Source: Pseudopithomyces maydicus
Taxonomy: Eukaryota > Ascomycota > Dothideomycetes > Pleosporales > Didymosphaeriaceae
Direction: 5' to 3'
Assembly (NCBI GenBank): GCA_026873275.1
Contig: JANTUC010000001.1
Coordinates: 2,232,001 to 2,296,000, forward strand
DNA length: 64,000 nucleotides
Position numbers and translations under genes: made by a program. The notes beneath the pieces were generated by a model. The model ran no database searches. It was not told the DNA's origin and was given only the letters and a program-made list of their open reading frames with translations. Below, piece after piece: positions 54,998 through 64,000 of the stretch. The first letter of the stretch is position 1; the number at the start of each line of letters is the position of its first letter.

Positions 54998-55393
54998 CGT
55001 CTCTTTCCGAGGGCGTTTTATTTCCCAAATGCGGCGTATGGCTTGTCACACCAGGGTCTGCGCATGGAGATGATGATCCTAAATAGGGATACGACGACTT
55101 CCACGGTGAAAAGGGCATGGACGTGGGTGGGCTCAGGATACGAGGAGGGGCCAAAGAGGCCGGGCAGTAGTGCAGGGTCCGAAACATCTAAAAATGAAGT
55201 GATTTGCACCCCTTTATGGTACATGAGCGGGCGAGGAATTTCCCGTGCCAGTTGATGCGCACAGCCATTGTCCGTACGAGGGACATGATGAGGTCGTGGA
55301 AATTGGCAGTCGAGCGTGAGCGAGGCGCAGAGAGGTGGCTAGGGAAGGGCTAGGGAAGGGCTGCATGCCAACGCTGTCGTTATAAAGAAGCAG
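54998..55393 (+). other. Promoter side of the Zn2Cys6 gene
   Basis: About 0.4 kb. TATAAA at 55381-55386 lies 96 bp before the ATG at 55482 and directly before the heptamer array. A 10-bp direct repeat, GCTAGGGAAG, occurs at 55338 and 55349. No coding frame with family features. Confidence 0.5.
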
Positions 55394-55484
55394 GCAGAGG
55401 GCAGAGGGCAGAGGGCAGAGAGCAGAGCGACGACCGACGACCGACGACCGACGACACACGACACACGACACACGACACACGATG
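55394..55484 (+). repeat. Compound heptanucleotide array ending in the start codon
   Basis: Thirteen consecutive 7-base units in one register: GCAGAGG x3, GCAGAGA, GCAGAGC, GACGACC x3, GACGACA, CACGACA x3 and CACGATG. The last three bases of the final unit are the ATG of the Zn2Cys6 gene (55482-55484). A TATAAA element precedes the array by 8 bp, so the array should make up nearly all of the leader. Neighbouring unit types differ by one or two bases, as expected from slippage plus point mutation. Confidence 0.95.
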
Positions 55485-58400
55485 GCCACGGCGAGCGCCA
55501 TCTACGCGGATATGTTCGCCGACATGTACAGGCTGGAGCGAGAGCACAAGGCGGCGACTGCGGGGTTGCATGCATTCACCAGGCTGGAGCACAGTGCAAA
55601 GGGCGCTAACACCAGCTTGGCAAGTCTGCGGAACCCTCACACTCGTGCTGCCGCGAGCAACTCGACAACGACACCTCCACAGACACCCGGGAGCATGTCG
55701 TCGGAGCACAGCTTCATGGCAGCCTCGACGCAGGCACAGCAGCCGCCGCCCCTGGCCGCGCAGCCAGGCGGCATCTCGCCGTACGTCCCCCGCCCACCGC
55801 GGCGCATCCCTCTGCCGTGCCCAGGTGGTATCATGGCATGATGGATGGTCTCACGGAGCAGCGCTCACGGCCAGCAGGAACGCGAGCGCGCAGGGCCAGA
55901 CACAGGCGCCGGGGCACCCGTCCTTCCGCCGACAGCGCGCGAGCAGGGCCTGCGAGAGTAAGTAGCTTTTTCTTACCGCATCCGCGACCTGGTCCTTTGG
56001 TGCTTGTCCAGCGAGCCGAGGCCAACGGGTGCCGAGGCACCGAGACGGAGTGAGTGCTAACGCGACACGCAGCCTGCCACGCCCGCAAAGTGAGTAGCCC
56101 CAGCCCGACCGCGCCCATCCCCCTCCCCCGCCTCCCAGAGCTGATGTCGCCAGGTGCGCTGCGACGCCGCGAGCCTCGGCGTGCCGTGCACCAACTGCAC
56201 CGCCTTCTCCATCGAGTGCCGCATCCCCGCGCCCAAGCGCAAGAAGACGTCCGCCGTCAAGGCCCAGGACTCGCAGAGGTAAGTCTGCCGCCGACGACGA
56301 CGACGACGACTTCGCTAAGTAGACACCCCCAGCGAGTTCGGCGAGGACGACCGCTCGCCCGCCCCCAGCAGTACCACCCCGGCCGAGCAACCGCGAGACA
56401 AGACCACCGTCTACAATTCGCCCGATGGCACCCCCTCCACCACCGTCTCGCCCGCCTATGCCGCCCAGCAAGCCACCCACAACGGCACCTATGTGCAGTT
56501 CATGAAGCCCAAGTTCGCCCGCGCCCCGATCAAAGAAGCCGGCCGCGTCGCCTACCTCGGCGAGTCCTCCAACCTCTCGCTGCTGGTCCACGACCGCTAT
56601 GGCACCACCGACACGGTGCACTACCCGCTGCCCGAGAACGTGCGGGGGGCCAAAGCACGCGTCAACGAGCTCGACAACATGGAAATCGAGATCCTGCACC
56701 AGCGCGGCGCTTTCCTGCTACCCCGCGCGCCCTGTGCGACGAGCTGGTTGACGCTTTTTTCAGATGGGTCGCCCCCGTGGTGCCCGTCATCAATCGGAGC
56801 AGGTTCATGCGCCAGTATCGCGACCCGAAAAACCCGCCCTCGCTCCTTCTGCTACAAGCCATCCTACTGGCCGGCTCGCGAGTCTGCACAAACTCTCAGC
56901 TCATGGACGCAAACGGATCCACTACACCTGCAGCCATGACTTTCTACAAAAGAGCAAAGGCCCTGTTCGATGCCAATTATGAGGATGACCGGGTGACCAT
57001 CGTGCAGTCTACCATTCTCATGGGCTGGTACTGGGAAGGTCCTGAGGATGTCACTAAGAATGTCTTCTATTGGAGCAGAGTTGGTATCGTCGTGGCTCAG
57101 GGCTCCGGTATGCACCGGAGCGTGGAAGGTTCACAACTCTCAAAGTCGGATAAGCGCTTGTGGAAGCGGATATGGTGGACGCTCTTCTCTCGTGACCGCT
57201 CCGTCGCCGTTGCGCTTGGGCGTCCCGTTGCCATCAATCCCGAGGATTCTGACGTTGAGATGATCACTGAGGACGACTTCATTGAAGATGAGCCAGACCG
57301 ACCCGTCGAGTATCCGCCTGATCCTGTCCATGTCCACTTTTTCATCAATTATGTCAAACTCTGTGAGATCATGGGCCTGGTACTCTCGCAGCAATACTCG
57401 GTCGCTTCCAAGTTTCGGCGCAATGCCCTCGACCTTACTCACAGTGACATGGCACTTGCAGATTGGCTGCAAAATTGTCCCCCCGATGTACAGTGGGACA
57501 AGTCACGGCATCACTTTTGGGCGGCATTGCTGCATGCCAATTACTAGTATGTCCATGCTTCATCACATAGGTACTTCTACTAACCTCTCGTAGTACCACT
57601 CTCTGCCTTCTGCATCGTGCCCATATGCCACCGGCTGGTTCTCCCAAAGCAAACAATGCGAATGGGTTTGACGAGCATGCGTACCCGTCCAGGACTATTG
57701 CTTATCAGGCAGCTGCCATGATCACCTCCATCGTTGAGAATCTACGGGCGCACGACGAGATTCGCTACACGCCTGCCTTCATCGTATATAGTTTATTTTC
57801 CGCACTGATAATGCATGTCTATCAAATGCGATCGTCGAATAAATCGATCGTCTCAGCCACGGAACAACGATTACAAGTGTGCATGGACGCGCTGAAAGAA
57901 GTTTCCAAGGTATGGCTTGTGGCTAAGATGGTTCATACCCTGTTCGAATCTATTTTGGGCAACAAACATCTAGAGGAGCGCTTGCAGAAAGCAGCTGGTA
58001 AGCGGCACCAGAAGAACAGGCCGTCAATACCTCAGCCGCCGCCAAAACCAGCACAGGAGGCGCAGAAGCGCAAGTTCGACGATATGGACTTGGGATTTCC
58101 CCATGTGAATGGTCCGCCAGCTCCTCAAGTATCATATGAGCGATCAAGGCCACAAACACCTGCGGTAACACCATCTCGGGATATGCCCCAATTGCCTCAG
58201 ATGCCCCAGATTACCCACGGCTCACCGCAAATGTCGCGGCAGAACAATGACGCTTTCATGGGGCCATCACGGTCTGGGACTCGTCCAACAACTCCTTTCA
58301 ACGCATCCTATTCTTACCCGGGCACGCCTCCAGATCTATTTTTGGTCACTCGCCAATCCCCCAATATCTCTCAGGAGCTATGGCAAAATTTCCAGCCTGA

Positions 58401-58536
58401 TCAGCTTTTCCCCGCAGAGTCAAACCTCAGTATTCAACAGCCATCTCCAACCCAAAATCATAGCCTTGTTGATCCTGCGCTGTCGCAACCTCAGACGATG
58501 GCGATGCACCCAGCCAGCAATGACACTAGTCAGATG

Positions 58537-58569
<33 letters not shown>

Positions 58570-58944
58570 ATGCAGGGCAGCGCGTCCATGCAAGGTTTCG
58601 ATCACAATAACCCACAAGCGTGGCATCAGCAGATGAACATGATGCAACAGAATCAGCAAAATGCTTCGGCTGATGACAGCTGGAGCAACAGCAGCAATGG
58701 AAGGCAAAATCCCATTGTGCCCACGACATTAAACGTGGAAGACTGGTACGTCTTCCTCCAACATTCCACCGGCAACAACGCCTTCTCGAACCTTTACGAC
58801 TACCAACAGCCCATCTTTCCCGTACAGTGATGATGACAAGCTACTGACTTTTACGACTCAAGGTTCAATTTCTTTGGCTTCAATGGCAATGGCGAGGGCG
58901 CGGAGACGTTCCAAAACGCACTTTATCATGCAGGATTACAATAA
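55482..58944 (+). CDS. Zn2Cys6 transcription factor (CTF1/Far-like), with frame breaks
   Basis: A fungal regulator with an N-terminal zinc cluster and a fungal-trans domain, resembling cutinase/fatty-acid-utilisation factors (CTF1-beta, FarA/FarB). Exons: 55482-55957, a 17-nt microexon 56072-56088, 56154-56278, 56333-57546, 57594-58745 and 58863-58944. The cluster, built over the first three exons, is C-x2-C-x6-C-x8-C-x2-C-x6-C (CETCHARKVRC, then CTNCTAFSIEC). Downstream are VAYLGESSNLSLL, LCDELVDAFFRWVAPVVPV, VQSTILMGWYWEGPEDVTKN and WKRIWWTLFSRDRSVAVALG, followed by a Gln-rich tail with a CAG-encoded poly-Gln run and a final NFFGFNGNGEG. One frame break is in the C run 56721-56724, between GAFLLP and RALCDELV (one base short). 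A second discontinuity lies at 55824-55861: a very short intron or an error. The last intron (117 nt) may be retained, ending at 58830. Confidence 0.87.
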
Positions 58945-59499
58945 GCTACTTAGCACGGCCGTTTACTTTGGCAACTCGGCGAGTGTACGAGGGATCCGGG
59001 GCATATCTTTCCTGGGTAAAATATGGGTAGGATGTGTTAGCGAGGCGTTATTTTATCTTATTTAGTTTCGTTCTCTCAGGCGATACAGCGAGGGGTCCAA
59101 TCCGGTCATTGGGTTTTCGGGGTTAAAGAGGAATACCAGTCTCCAGACGGGTCGGTCTGTGGGTTAAAAGACATTGTATTATATAATCGTCATGCAACAA
59201 CAAGCTTTTGATTTCGCCTTGACTTCTCCTGGTGTCGCGAGTCTGCAGTATCCACATTTGCCGCTCAACCGTCCTCGATGCGAAGCGTCTCGCGTCGAGA
59301 ACCACCTGGGCACTTGGGCACCTGGGGGCACTCGGGTTTCCCCACGTGACGAGGCAAAATGGCGGGGTGCGGGCCGGCATGCCTGAAATAGCTAACCTCC
59401 GCCTTCCCCAAAATGCCGCCCGCGGGCTTGTCAGCTGCCTTGCCCCACCACTGTTGGCAACCAATTCGACATAATATAATACGTAGCATTGCCCAGAAG
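58945..59499 (+). other. Intergenic region before the tight gene pair
   Basis: About 0.55 kb. ACCTGGGCACTTGGGCACCTGGG at 59306-59328 is an imperfect relative of the GGCACCTG array at 24238-24271. TATAATATAATA near 59471-59482 is a TATA-like stretch about 20-30 bp before the next start codon. No coding frame with family features. Confidence 0.5.
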
Positions 59500-59853
59500 A
59501 TGGCCCCCAAGCGCGCCCTCTTCTCCCTCAATCTCGACTCCACCGCCGATCACATATACCAGCGCGTCGAGGACCACAACAAGGAAGGCACAGACAAAGT
59601 CAAGGTCCTAGAGAGCTCAGGCCCGACGGTTGGGAATACAAGTCTCTCTTTCGTCACGAAACCATTTGAACAGACCGTCAATCGTACGGTTGAAGGCGTC
59701 ATCCAAGGTACCGGGAAGAAGGTCGACAGTGCCGAGGGAGAACTTCACTACGAAGTCAATAAAACCGAAAAGGGGACTGGAAGCCAAGTCGCCCACGTCA
59801 AGAAGCCAGCAGCCAAGACAGTCGAAGACAAATACGATACCAGTGATTTGTAG
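59500..59853 (+). CDS. Small hydrophilic protein, unknown function
   Basis: A 117-residue single-exon protein that I do not recognise. It starts MAPKRALFSLNLDSTADHIY and is hydrophilic and Lys/Glu/Thr-rich, with a repeated EGTDKVKV / EGVIQGTGKKV flavour resembling stress-type or late-embryogenesis-like small proteins, but without a clear domain. An in-frame upstream Met at 59413 exists; I prefer 59500 because the upstream residues look noncoding. It ends only 29 bases before the start of the RpiB-type gene on the same strand, so both may share one transcript. Confidence 0.6.
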   Translation: MAPKRALFSLNLDSTADHIYQRVEDHNKEGTDKVKVLESSGPTVGNTSLSFVTKPFEQTVNRTVEGVIQGTGKKVDSAEGELHYEVNKTEKGTGSQVAHVKKPAAKTVEDKYDTSDL

Positions 59854-59882
59854 TCCTTGTCGGTCGGACGCTACGAGGCACA

Positions 59883-60398
59883 ATGGCAGAAAATCAAAAG
59901 CTCCGCATCGCCATCGGCTGTGACGACGCTGGTGTCAGCTATAAGAAAGCCATTATCAAGGACCTTGAAGCCGACGCGCGCATCGAATCTGTTACCGATG
60001 TCGGCGTCCCCGAGAATACCGATAAGACAGCCTACCCGCACATCGCCGTTGACGCTGCGCAGCTCGTCGCCAGCGGCAAAGCTGACCGCGCCGTCTTGAT
60101 CTGTGGTACGGGCCTTGGTGTCGCCATCTCTGCGAACAAGGTTCCTGGTATCAGGGCCGTGACTGCGCATGACAGTTTTAGTGTGGAGAGAGCCATCTTG
60201 TCCAACGATGCCCAGGTGCTGTGTATGGGAGAGCGAGTGATTGGTATCGAGTTGGCGAGGAGGTTGGTCAAGGAGTGGGTTGGGTACCGCTTTGATACAA
60301 ATAGTGCGAGTGCAAAGAAGGTTCAAGCTATCATGGACCACGAGAAGAAAAACTTTGCAGCCTTGCAGCAAGAGGCCTCGAATGGTCCTTCGTGTTAG
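59883..60398 (+). CDS. rpiB: RpiB/LacAB-family sugar-phosphate isomerase
   Basis: A 171-residue single-exon enzyme of the RpiB family, which interconverts aldose and ketose phosphates (ribose-5-phosphate/ribulose-5-phosphate or a tetrose equivalent). The N-terminus LRIAIGCDDAGVSYKKAI is the typical first strand and phosphate-binding start, with Asp-Asp where bacterial RpiB has Asp-His. YPHIAVDAAQLVASGKADRA and the active-site loop CGTGLGVAISANKVPGIRA with its catalytic Cys are well conserved, as are AHDSFSVERAILSNDAQVLC and the GERVIGIELARRLVKEW helix. Fungal members are often tied to four- or five-carbon sugar alcohol use. Only 29 bp separate it from the preceding small gene, which leaves little room for its own promoter. 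Confidence 0.92.
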   Translation: MAENQKLRIAIGCDDAGVSYKKAIIKDLEADARIESVTDVGVPENTDKTAYPHIAVDAAQLVASGKADRAVLICGTGLGVAISANKVPGIRAVTAHDSFSVERAILSNDAQVLCMGERVIGIELARRLVKEWVGYRFDTNSASAKKVQAIMDHEKKNFAALQQEASNGPSC

Positions 60399-60622
60399 AG
60401 TTTATAGATGACGTTACAAAACCGGATACAATGACCGTACAAGAACACGCTGCAATTAGCCAACTTGAACGTCTCATATCATGATAAAATTCAGTCCTCC
60501 AGCTTGCTTCATATTGAAAAATTGAATTCCGTCCGCTGCTCTAGGGTATCTAATTTGCACAGAACTCGTCTCGGCACCTGGTAATTACGCTGTCTAATAT
60601 CCAACTAATTCAACATGCATCG

Positions 60623-61078
60623 TTACGAACATAATGGCTCCAGTGTGTTCAAAACCTCTGATTGAGAAGTCAGTTGGTGACCATGGCAGGTATGGAGATG
60701 TACTCACGCAGATTATCGCCTAAACTACATGTTTGCGATGTGCATGCGGTGACATCGTCAAAGAACGGACCACACAAGCAATCATCATCCGAATTCGGGT
60801 CGCACCCTGCAGAGACTGCGCTCTCATTCCAGCAATCTTGCTATTCATGTGTCAGACAACCTGCCCAAAAAATAGTACGGTGATGGCAGGGTACTTACAG
60901 AACAAGATCCAACTGATGCCACCATAACCGATGCATCCTCTGCGTTCATAGGAGCAGGCGGACCAGGCGGACCGGGTGGGGGAGGGGGTCCCATATCAGA
61001 GGGCATCATGGGAGGTGCTGGGGATGCGGAGGCGCACACGGTCGCAATCGCAATTAAAGCCATGGAGAGAGACCGCAT
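60623..61078 (-). CDS. CFEM-like small secreted protein with Pro-rich spacer
   Basis: A 115-residue secreted protein assembled from exons 61078-60899, 60840-60708 and 60657-60623, with good GTAAGT and GTGAGT donors and exact frame closure. The signal peptide MRSLSMALIAIATVCASASP is followed by a Pro/Gly run (MGPPPPPGPPGPPAP). The remaining 60 residues hold eight cysteines in CFEM-type order, including CWNESAVSAGCDP, the hallmark DDCLCGPFFDDVTACTSQTC, and the ending LGDNLQVLNTLEPLC. CFEM proteins bind haem or act as cell-wall, adhesion or effector proteins. There is no GPI signal after the domain, so it should be released. A TATATA element at 61185-61190 is about 110 bp upstream. Confidence 0.85.
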
Positions 61079-62082
61079 TTTGAAATCTTGTGCAGGGTAA
61101 CGAATGTATGGTCTTGGCGATTTTGTAGAGTATATGATTCTTGTCGACAGAATGTAAAACGCATTATCTCAAGAAAGCCCTTCTATATATCCCACCGGTT
61201 TATCTCGTCAGATCACTCGTCTCGCCACCTTTATGCACTATTGGTTTCGAAAGCTCCGTCTTAATGGTTACATATACTGCAGCAGAACCATACTGAGAAT
61301 AGGCATGAACCTTGTTTACCCCCCGCCGTCTCGGCGTTTGACGGGCCCATTTTGGGGAATGTGGGCATGTAAAGGCAAGGGTTCTGGGGTCACGTGGTGG
61401 AACTGCCTCCAACTCGTTTCAGGTGTGCATGAAGTTTAGCGGCGTATGATCCCCAGTCTCATCCTTGAATTTCGCGTTGCACCCGGAGGGTTAAGGTCAA
61501 ACGTGAAGAGCTTCGCGATGCGATAACAGCATCCCCGAACCTGTTCCTGTTGGGTACGAAATTGCTGGAGGATATCTGGAGACTCAGGTACAGCAGAAGC
61601 GGCCTAGGTGTGTTTCCAAGTAGTTCCACCGCATATTTCCCACTCACACTCTCTAGAAGCAAATTTTCCCAGTAGCCATATGAGAGACCAGCTGCTTATT
61701 TCCACGCGTGGCTAGATTTGCAAAACATCAGAATGTATTTAGATAGCGCAAGCACGTATGAAACGATTCAAGAACATTGAAAGATACATGTATCTACGGT
61801 ATCTCTATTAATAAAATCAATGCAGACTAGAGATCTGATTGGAGAACGCCGCGATAAATTGTCATGATCTTGATGTGTTATGTATGTAGTCCATGTTGTC
61901 CAGACTGGGAGGATTAGTACCAGTGCAGCTAGTTCTGTGTTCGCGCTAGTCTAACGCTCACCAGCTGCTCCAATGTTCCTTCGCTCCAAAGATTGGTAAG
62001 CAATGATCACACATGGCTTTCTCACCGCTTACTTCAAACATTACTTCGCACATTTACATACACTCGCGAAGGCCATACCACA
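61079..62082. promoter_or_regulatory. Divergent intergenic region, 1 kb
   Basis: This lies between the CFEM-like gene (minus) and the bZIP gene (plus). It contains TATATA on the CFEM side (61185-61190). The bZIP frame is open back to an earlier Met at 61993. Otherwise AT-rich without recognisable features. Confidence 0.5.
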
Positions 62083-63094
62083 ATGACGCGTAGAACTAGC
62101 CCAAGTGAGGATGATTGGCGCAGTGTCGAAGACGCGAAGCAAAGGAAGAAGATCCAGGACAGACTAGCGCAGAGAGCAAGACGTAAGTTCCAAGTCTATG
62201 CCAAAACACTTTAAGAGGCGGAGCGTGGCTGAGGAAGACGTTGTGTTTCGCGATGTTCTCAATGCATAATATGCAGCCCTCAATCTTAATAGGACCTGAA
62301 CATCTCAGTGTCCTCGGCGGATGTTTTACACAGTCCCACGGATATCGGGACACAGCGTAAACGATAAGAGTGCTGATTGGTAGACGTGTACAGGGCAACG
62401 CCTTCGCGAAGCAAAGAAGAATGCGAAACACCGGAACGATGGTGGTGAAACACTAAGAGGGGCCGACATGGCACAACAAGAGCAAACTTCCGCGGCCATT
62501 GAAGACAGCATTGCCGTTCAATGGCTTACGGAAACGAGTATAGTCGACATGGTACCACTGATGCCTGATTCTGGAACCCAATCTTCTTCATCATCTGCAT
62601 CCCCATCCCAAAGTTTTGAGGATTTTTTGCCTATCGACTTGGCAGATGTTCAATTCCCTGCTACCCTAACCAACCCTGTTCCGCTTTTGTGTGATTCTTC
62701 GCCAATTGTGCCCGAGTATCCGTTAAGCTTTTTCGGAGCTCTTTATATCAATGGAATGTACTTGAAAATACCTTGCAGTACGGTGGTACCTGCAAGGTCA
62801 GAGCCCGTCGGCCCGGAAGTCCCAGCATCTCTCCATCCAACCGAGCTTCAACTGATTACCATACATCCGCGCTGGATAGATCGCTTTCCATTTCCCAAAA
62901 TGCGCGATTCACTTATATCTCTAAGTGGTGTTATCGACGACGAAGAGTTTATGAAAGATCTAGCATTGCTACCAAGTTTCGAAATAATCCCGGGAAGAGC
63001 ACCTTGGGATCCCAAAGCCTGGAAGATTAAGAAACCGTTTGCCGATAAATGGGGCTATCTTTTTTCTAATCTATGCTTTCGGAGTAAGAGATGA
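62083..63094 (+). CDS. bZIP-type regulator with DUF3425 domain
   Basis: A 266-residue fungal regulator. Exon 1 is 62083-62182; a long intron of 211 nt (GTAAGT donor) ends at 62393, and exon 2 is 62394-63094. The basic region is KQRKKIQDRLAQRARRQR, split by the intron at the Arg codon, followed by RLREAKKNAKHRN. The zipper is short or absent, as is common in DUF3425 proteins. The C-terminal DUF3425 core includes LITIHPRWIDRFPFPKMRDS, then WDPKAWKIKKPFADKWGYLF. The middle is Ser-rich with no structure. Such proteins often regulate nearby metabolic genes; the only close neighbour is the convergent hydrolase 62 bp away. An earlier in-frame Met at 61993 would add 30 residues without improving the match. 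Confidence 0.82.
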
Positions 63095-63156
63095 GCTATG
63101 ATTAGCTACAAACAGTACACATGTCATTGGCGATGTGTACTGGTTAGCATGAATCG

Positions 63157-63938
63157 TTATTCCTGGCCGCCCTTCCCGATTAAGTGCACCATCCAGTCAA
63201 CGACGAGTTCTGGAGCGTCAATGTGCGGCATGTGCCCAAAAGGGATTCTTGTCACATCAACGTTTTGCCCACTCGCATCCTCAATAATACTGATGCTGGC
63301 CTGCTGGATTTGTGGAAGAACCACACTATCCTTTTCGGTGAAAAGCCACGACACGGGAACTTCTTTATAGCCCGCATATGTCAACTCGTCTACGAAGCTT
63401 CTTGCCGAATGCTGCGTAAACCTCTTGATCCATTCGATCCCCTCTTCGACATTACCGAAACAAACTTGCGCGCTTTGCTCAGGGTCCAAATGGTGCAACC
63501 AGCCGTCCTTCACTAATCAGCACGGGAACCGCTTACATGAGAAGACAGGAGGAATACCTCATCCAATGTCGTATAATCCATGGGCACATCTACCATGAGG
63601 CTTCCTGCTCCATTTCCTACCGCTGGCGCCAAAGCCGCCACATACCCGGCACGAACCACGCCACCTTTCTTTCCGAGCCGTGTCCTTTCGGCCCTACTCA
63701 ATCCCTTGAGAGCTTCACTCATTGGTGTCCCACCATACGAGTGCCCTGCTAGAACTATCTCTTTCCCTTCCTCTGCGAGCCTAGTCAAAACTGCGTTGAT
63801 GTGGGCCGCGTCATCGTGCATGCTGGGAGGGGGGCCGGGCTTCTTTGTAGTCGTGGGGAGCTCTATCAGTATCAACGTGTAACCCTTGGAGGTGAATAGT
63901 GATATCAAGTGCGGATAGTGGATATCAGGAGGAGAAAA
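63157..63938 (-). CDS. Alpha/beta hydrolase, 5' partial
   Basis: The C-terminal part of an alpha/beta-hydrolase-fold enzyme (esterase type). The first exon lies to the right of the window. The exon 63938-63558 opens after an AG at 63939-63940 with SPPDIHYPHLISLFTSKGY; an intron at 63508-63557 joins in phase 0 to DGWLHHLDPEQ; the last exon ends at 63157. The nucleophile elbow is GHSYGGTPMSEAL, and the catalytic His is in IPFGHMPHIDAPELV near the C-terminus. The acid is likely the Asp or Glu in SWLFTEKDSVV. It is related to the plant salicylate-esterase and hydroxynitrile-lyase-like fungal hydrolases; the substrate is unknown. Its 3' end overlaps or nearly meets that of the bZIP gene. Confidence 0.85.
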
Positions 63939-64000
63939 CTCATATTTAAGTGAGTATTAGATCGGTCTTTTGTCTACTAGATTTTCAGGAAAGAAAAACT

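Overview
The window is nuclear DNA of a filamentous ascomycete (Pezizomycotina). A Dothideomycete is my best guess, but that rests on gene style rather than on any comparison. The signs are many short GT-AG introns (mostly 45-65 nt with CTRAC-like branch points), genes packed on both strands with 0.3-1.5 kb gaps, Zn2Cys6 and C2H2 regulators with fungal-specific domains, PTH11-like rhodopsin-domain receptors, a CFEM-like secreted protein, and a tRNA-Gln carrying an 18-nt intron. I see no transposon, virus, CRISPR array or prokaryotic gene.

Layout. 1-5.2 kb: a PTH11-like membrane protein cut by the left edge, then an oligopeptide transporter (OPT). 6.3-9.9 kb: condensin subunit SMC2. 10.4-12.4 kb: a Ser/Thr-rich protein of unknown function. 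13.4-16.3 kb: a TRI12-type MFS transporter and an EXPERA/TMEM97-like membrane protein. 16.6-19.4 kb: an F-box protein and a small secreted Cys-rich protein. 19.8-23.5 kb: a 1243-residue mitochondrial-type protein in one exon. 25.2-28.8 kb: a GNAT acetyltransferase and an M3 metallopeptidase. 29.4-30.7 kb: a second PTH11-like protein. 33.0-36.1 kb: a C2H2 plus fungal-trans regulator with a 3.5 kb GC-rich upstream gap. 39.6-42.9 kb: complex I subunit NDUFA5 and a membrane PDI, divergent over 325 bp. 43.5-46.2 kb: a Cdc25-type rhodanese, a small hypothetical protein and a GST. 46.8 kb: tRNA-Gln(CTG). 47.2-53.8 kb: a leukotriene-A4-hydrolase-type aminopeptidase, a LysM protein without a signal peptide and a basic nuclear-type protein. 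54.3-58.9 kb: a Nudix hydrolase and a CTF1/Far-like Zn2Cys6 regulator. 59.5-61.1 kb: a small protein and an RpiB-type isomerase 29 bp apart, and a CFEM-like secreted protein. 62.1-64.0 kb: a bZIP/DUF3425 regulator and an alpha/beta hydrolase cut by the right edge.

The genes are mostly unrelated housekeeping and environment-sensing functions. I find no convincing biosynthetic cluster and no single new multi-gene system.

The strongest unexpected signals are these. (1) Several conserved genes each lose frame by a missing base or bases, nearly always in a mononucleotide run, which looks like homopolymer undercalling in the assembly. (2) Two transcription factor genes have introns whose length is a multiple of three, so retention would give a defined alternative C-terminus. 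(3) A 13-unit heptamer array runs straight into the start codon of the Zn2Cys6 gene, which also has a 17-nt microexon inside its zinc cluster. (4) The same 10-mer, CCAGGTGCTA, lies upstream of three genes. (5) Two small Cys-rich secreted proteins are effector candidates. (6) One gene pair is tight enough to be bicistronic.

All splice sites were worked out by eye from frame, consensus and family knowledge. Family names are from recognition, not from a database search.
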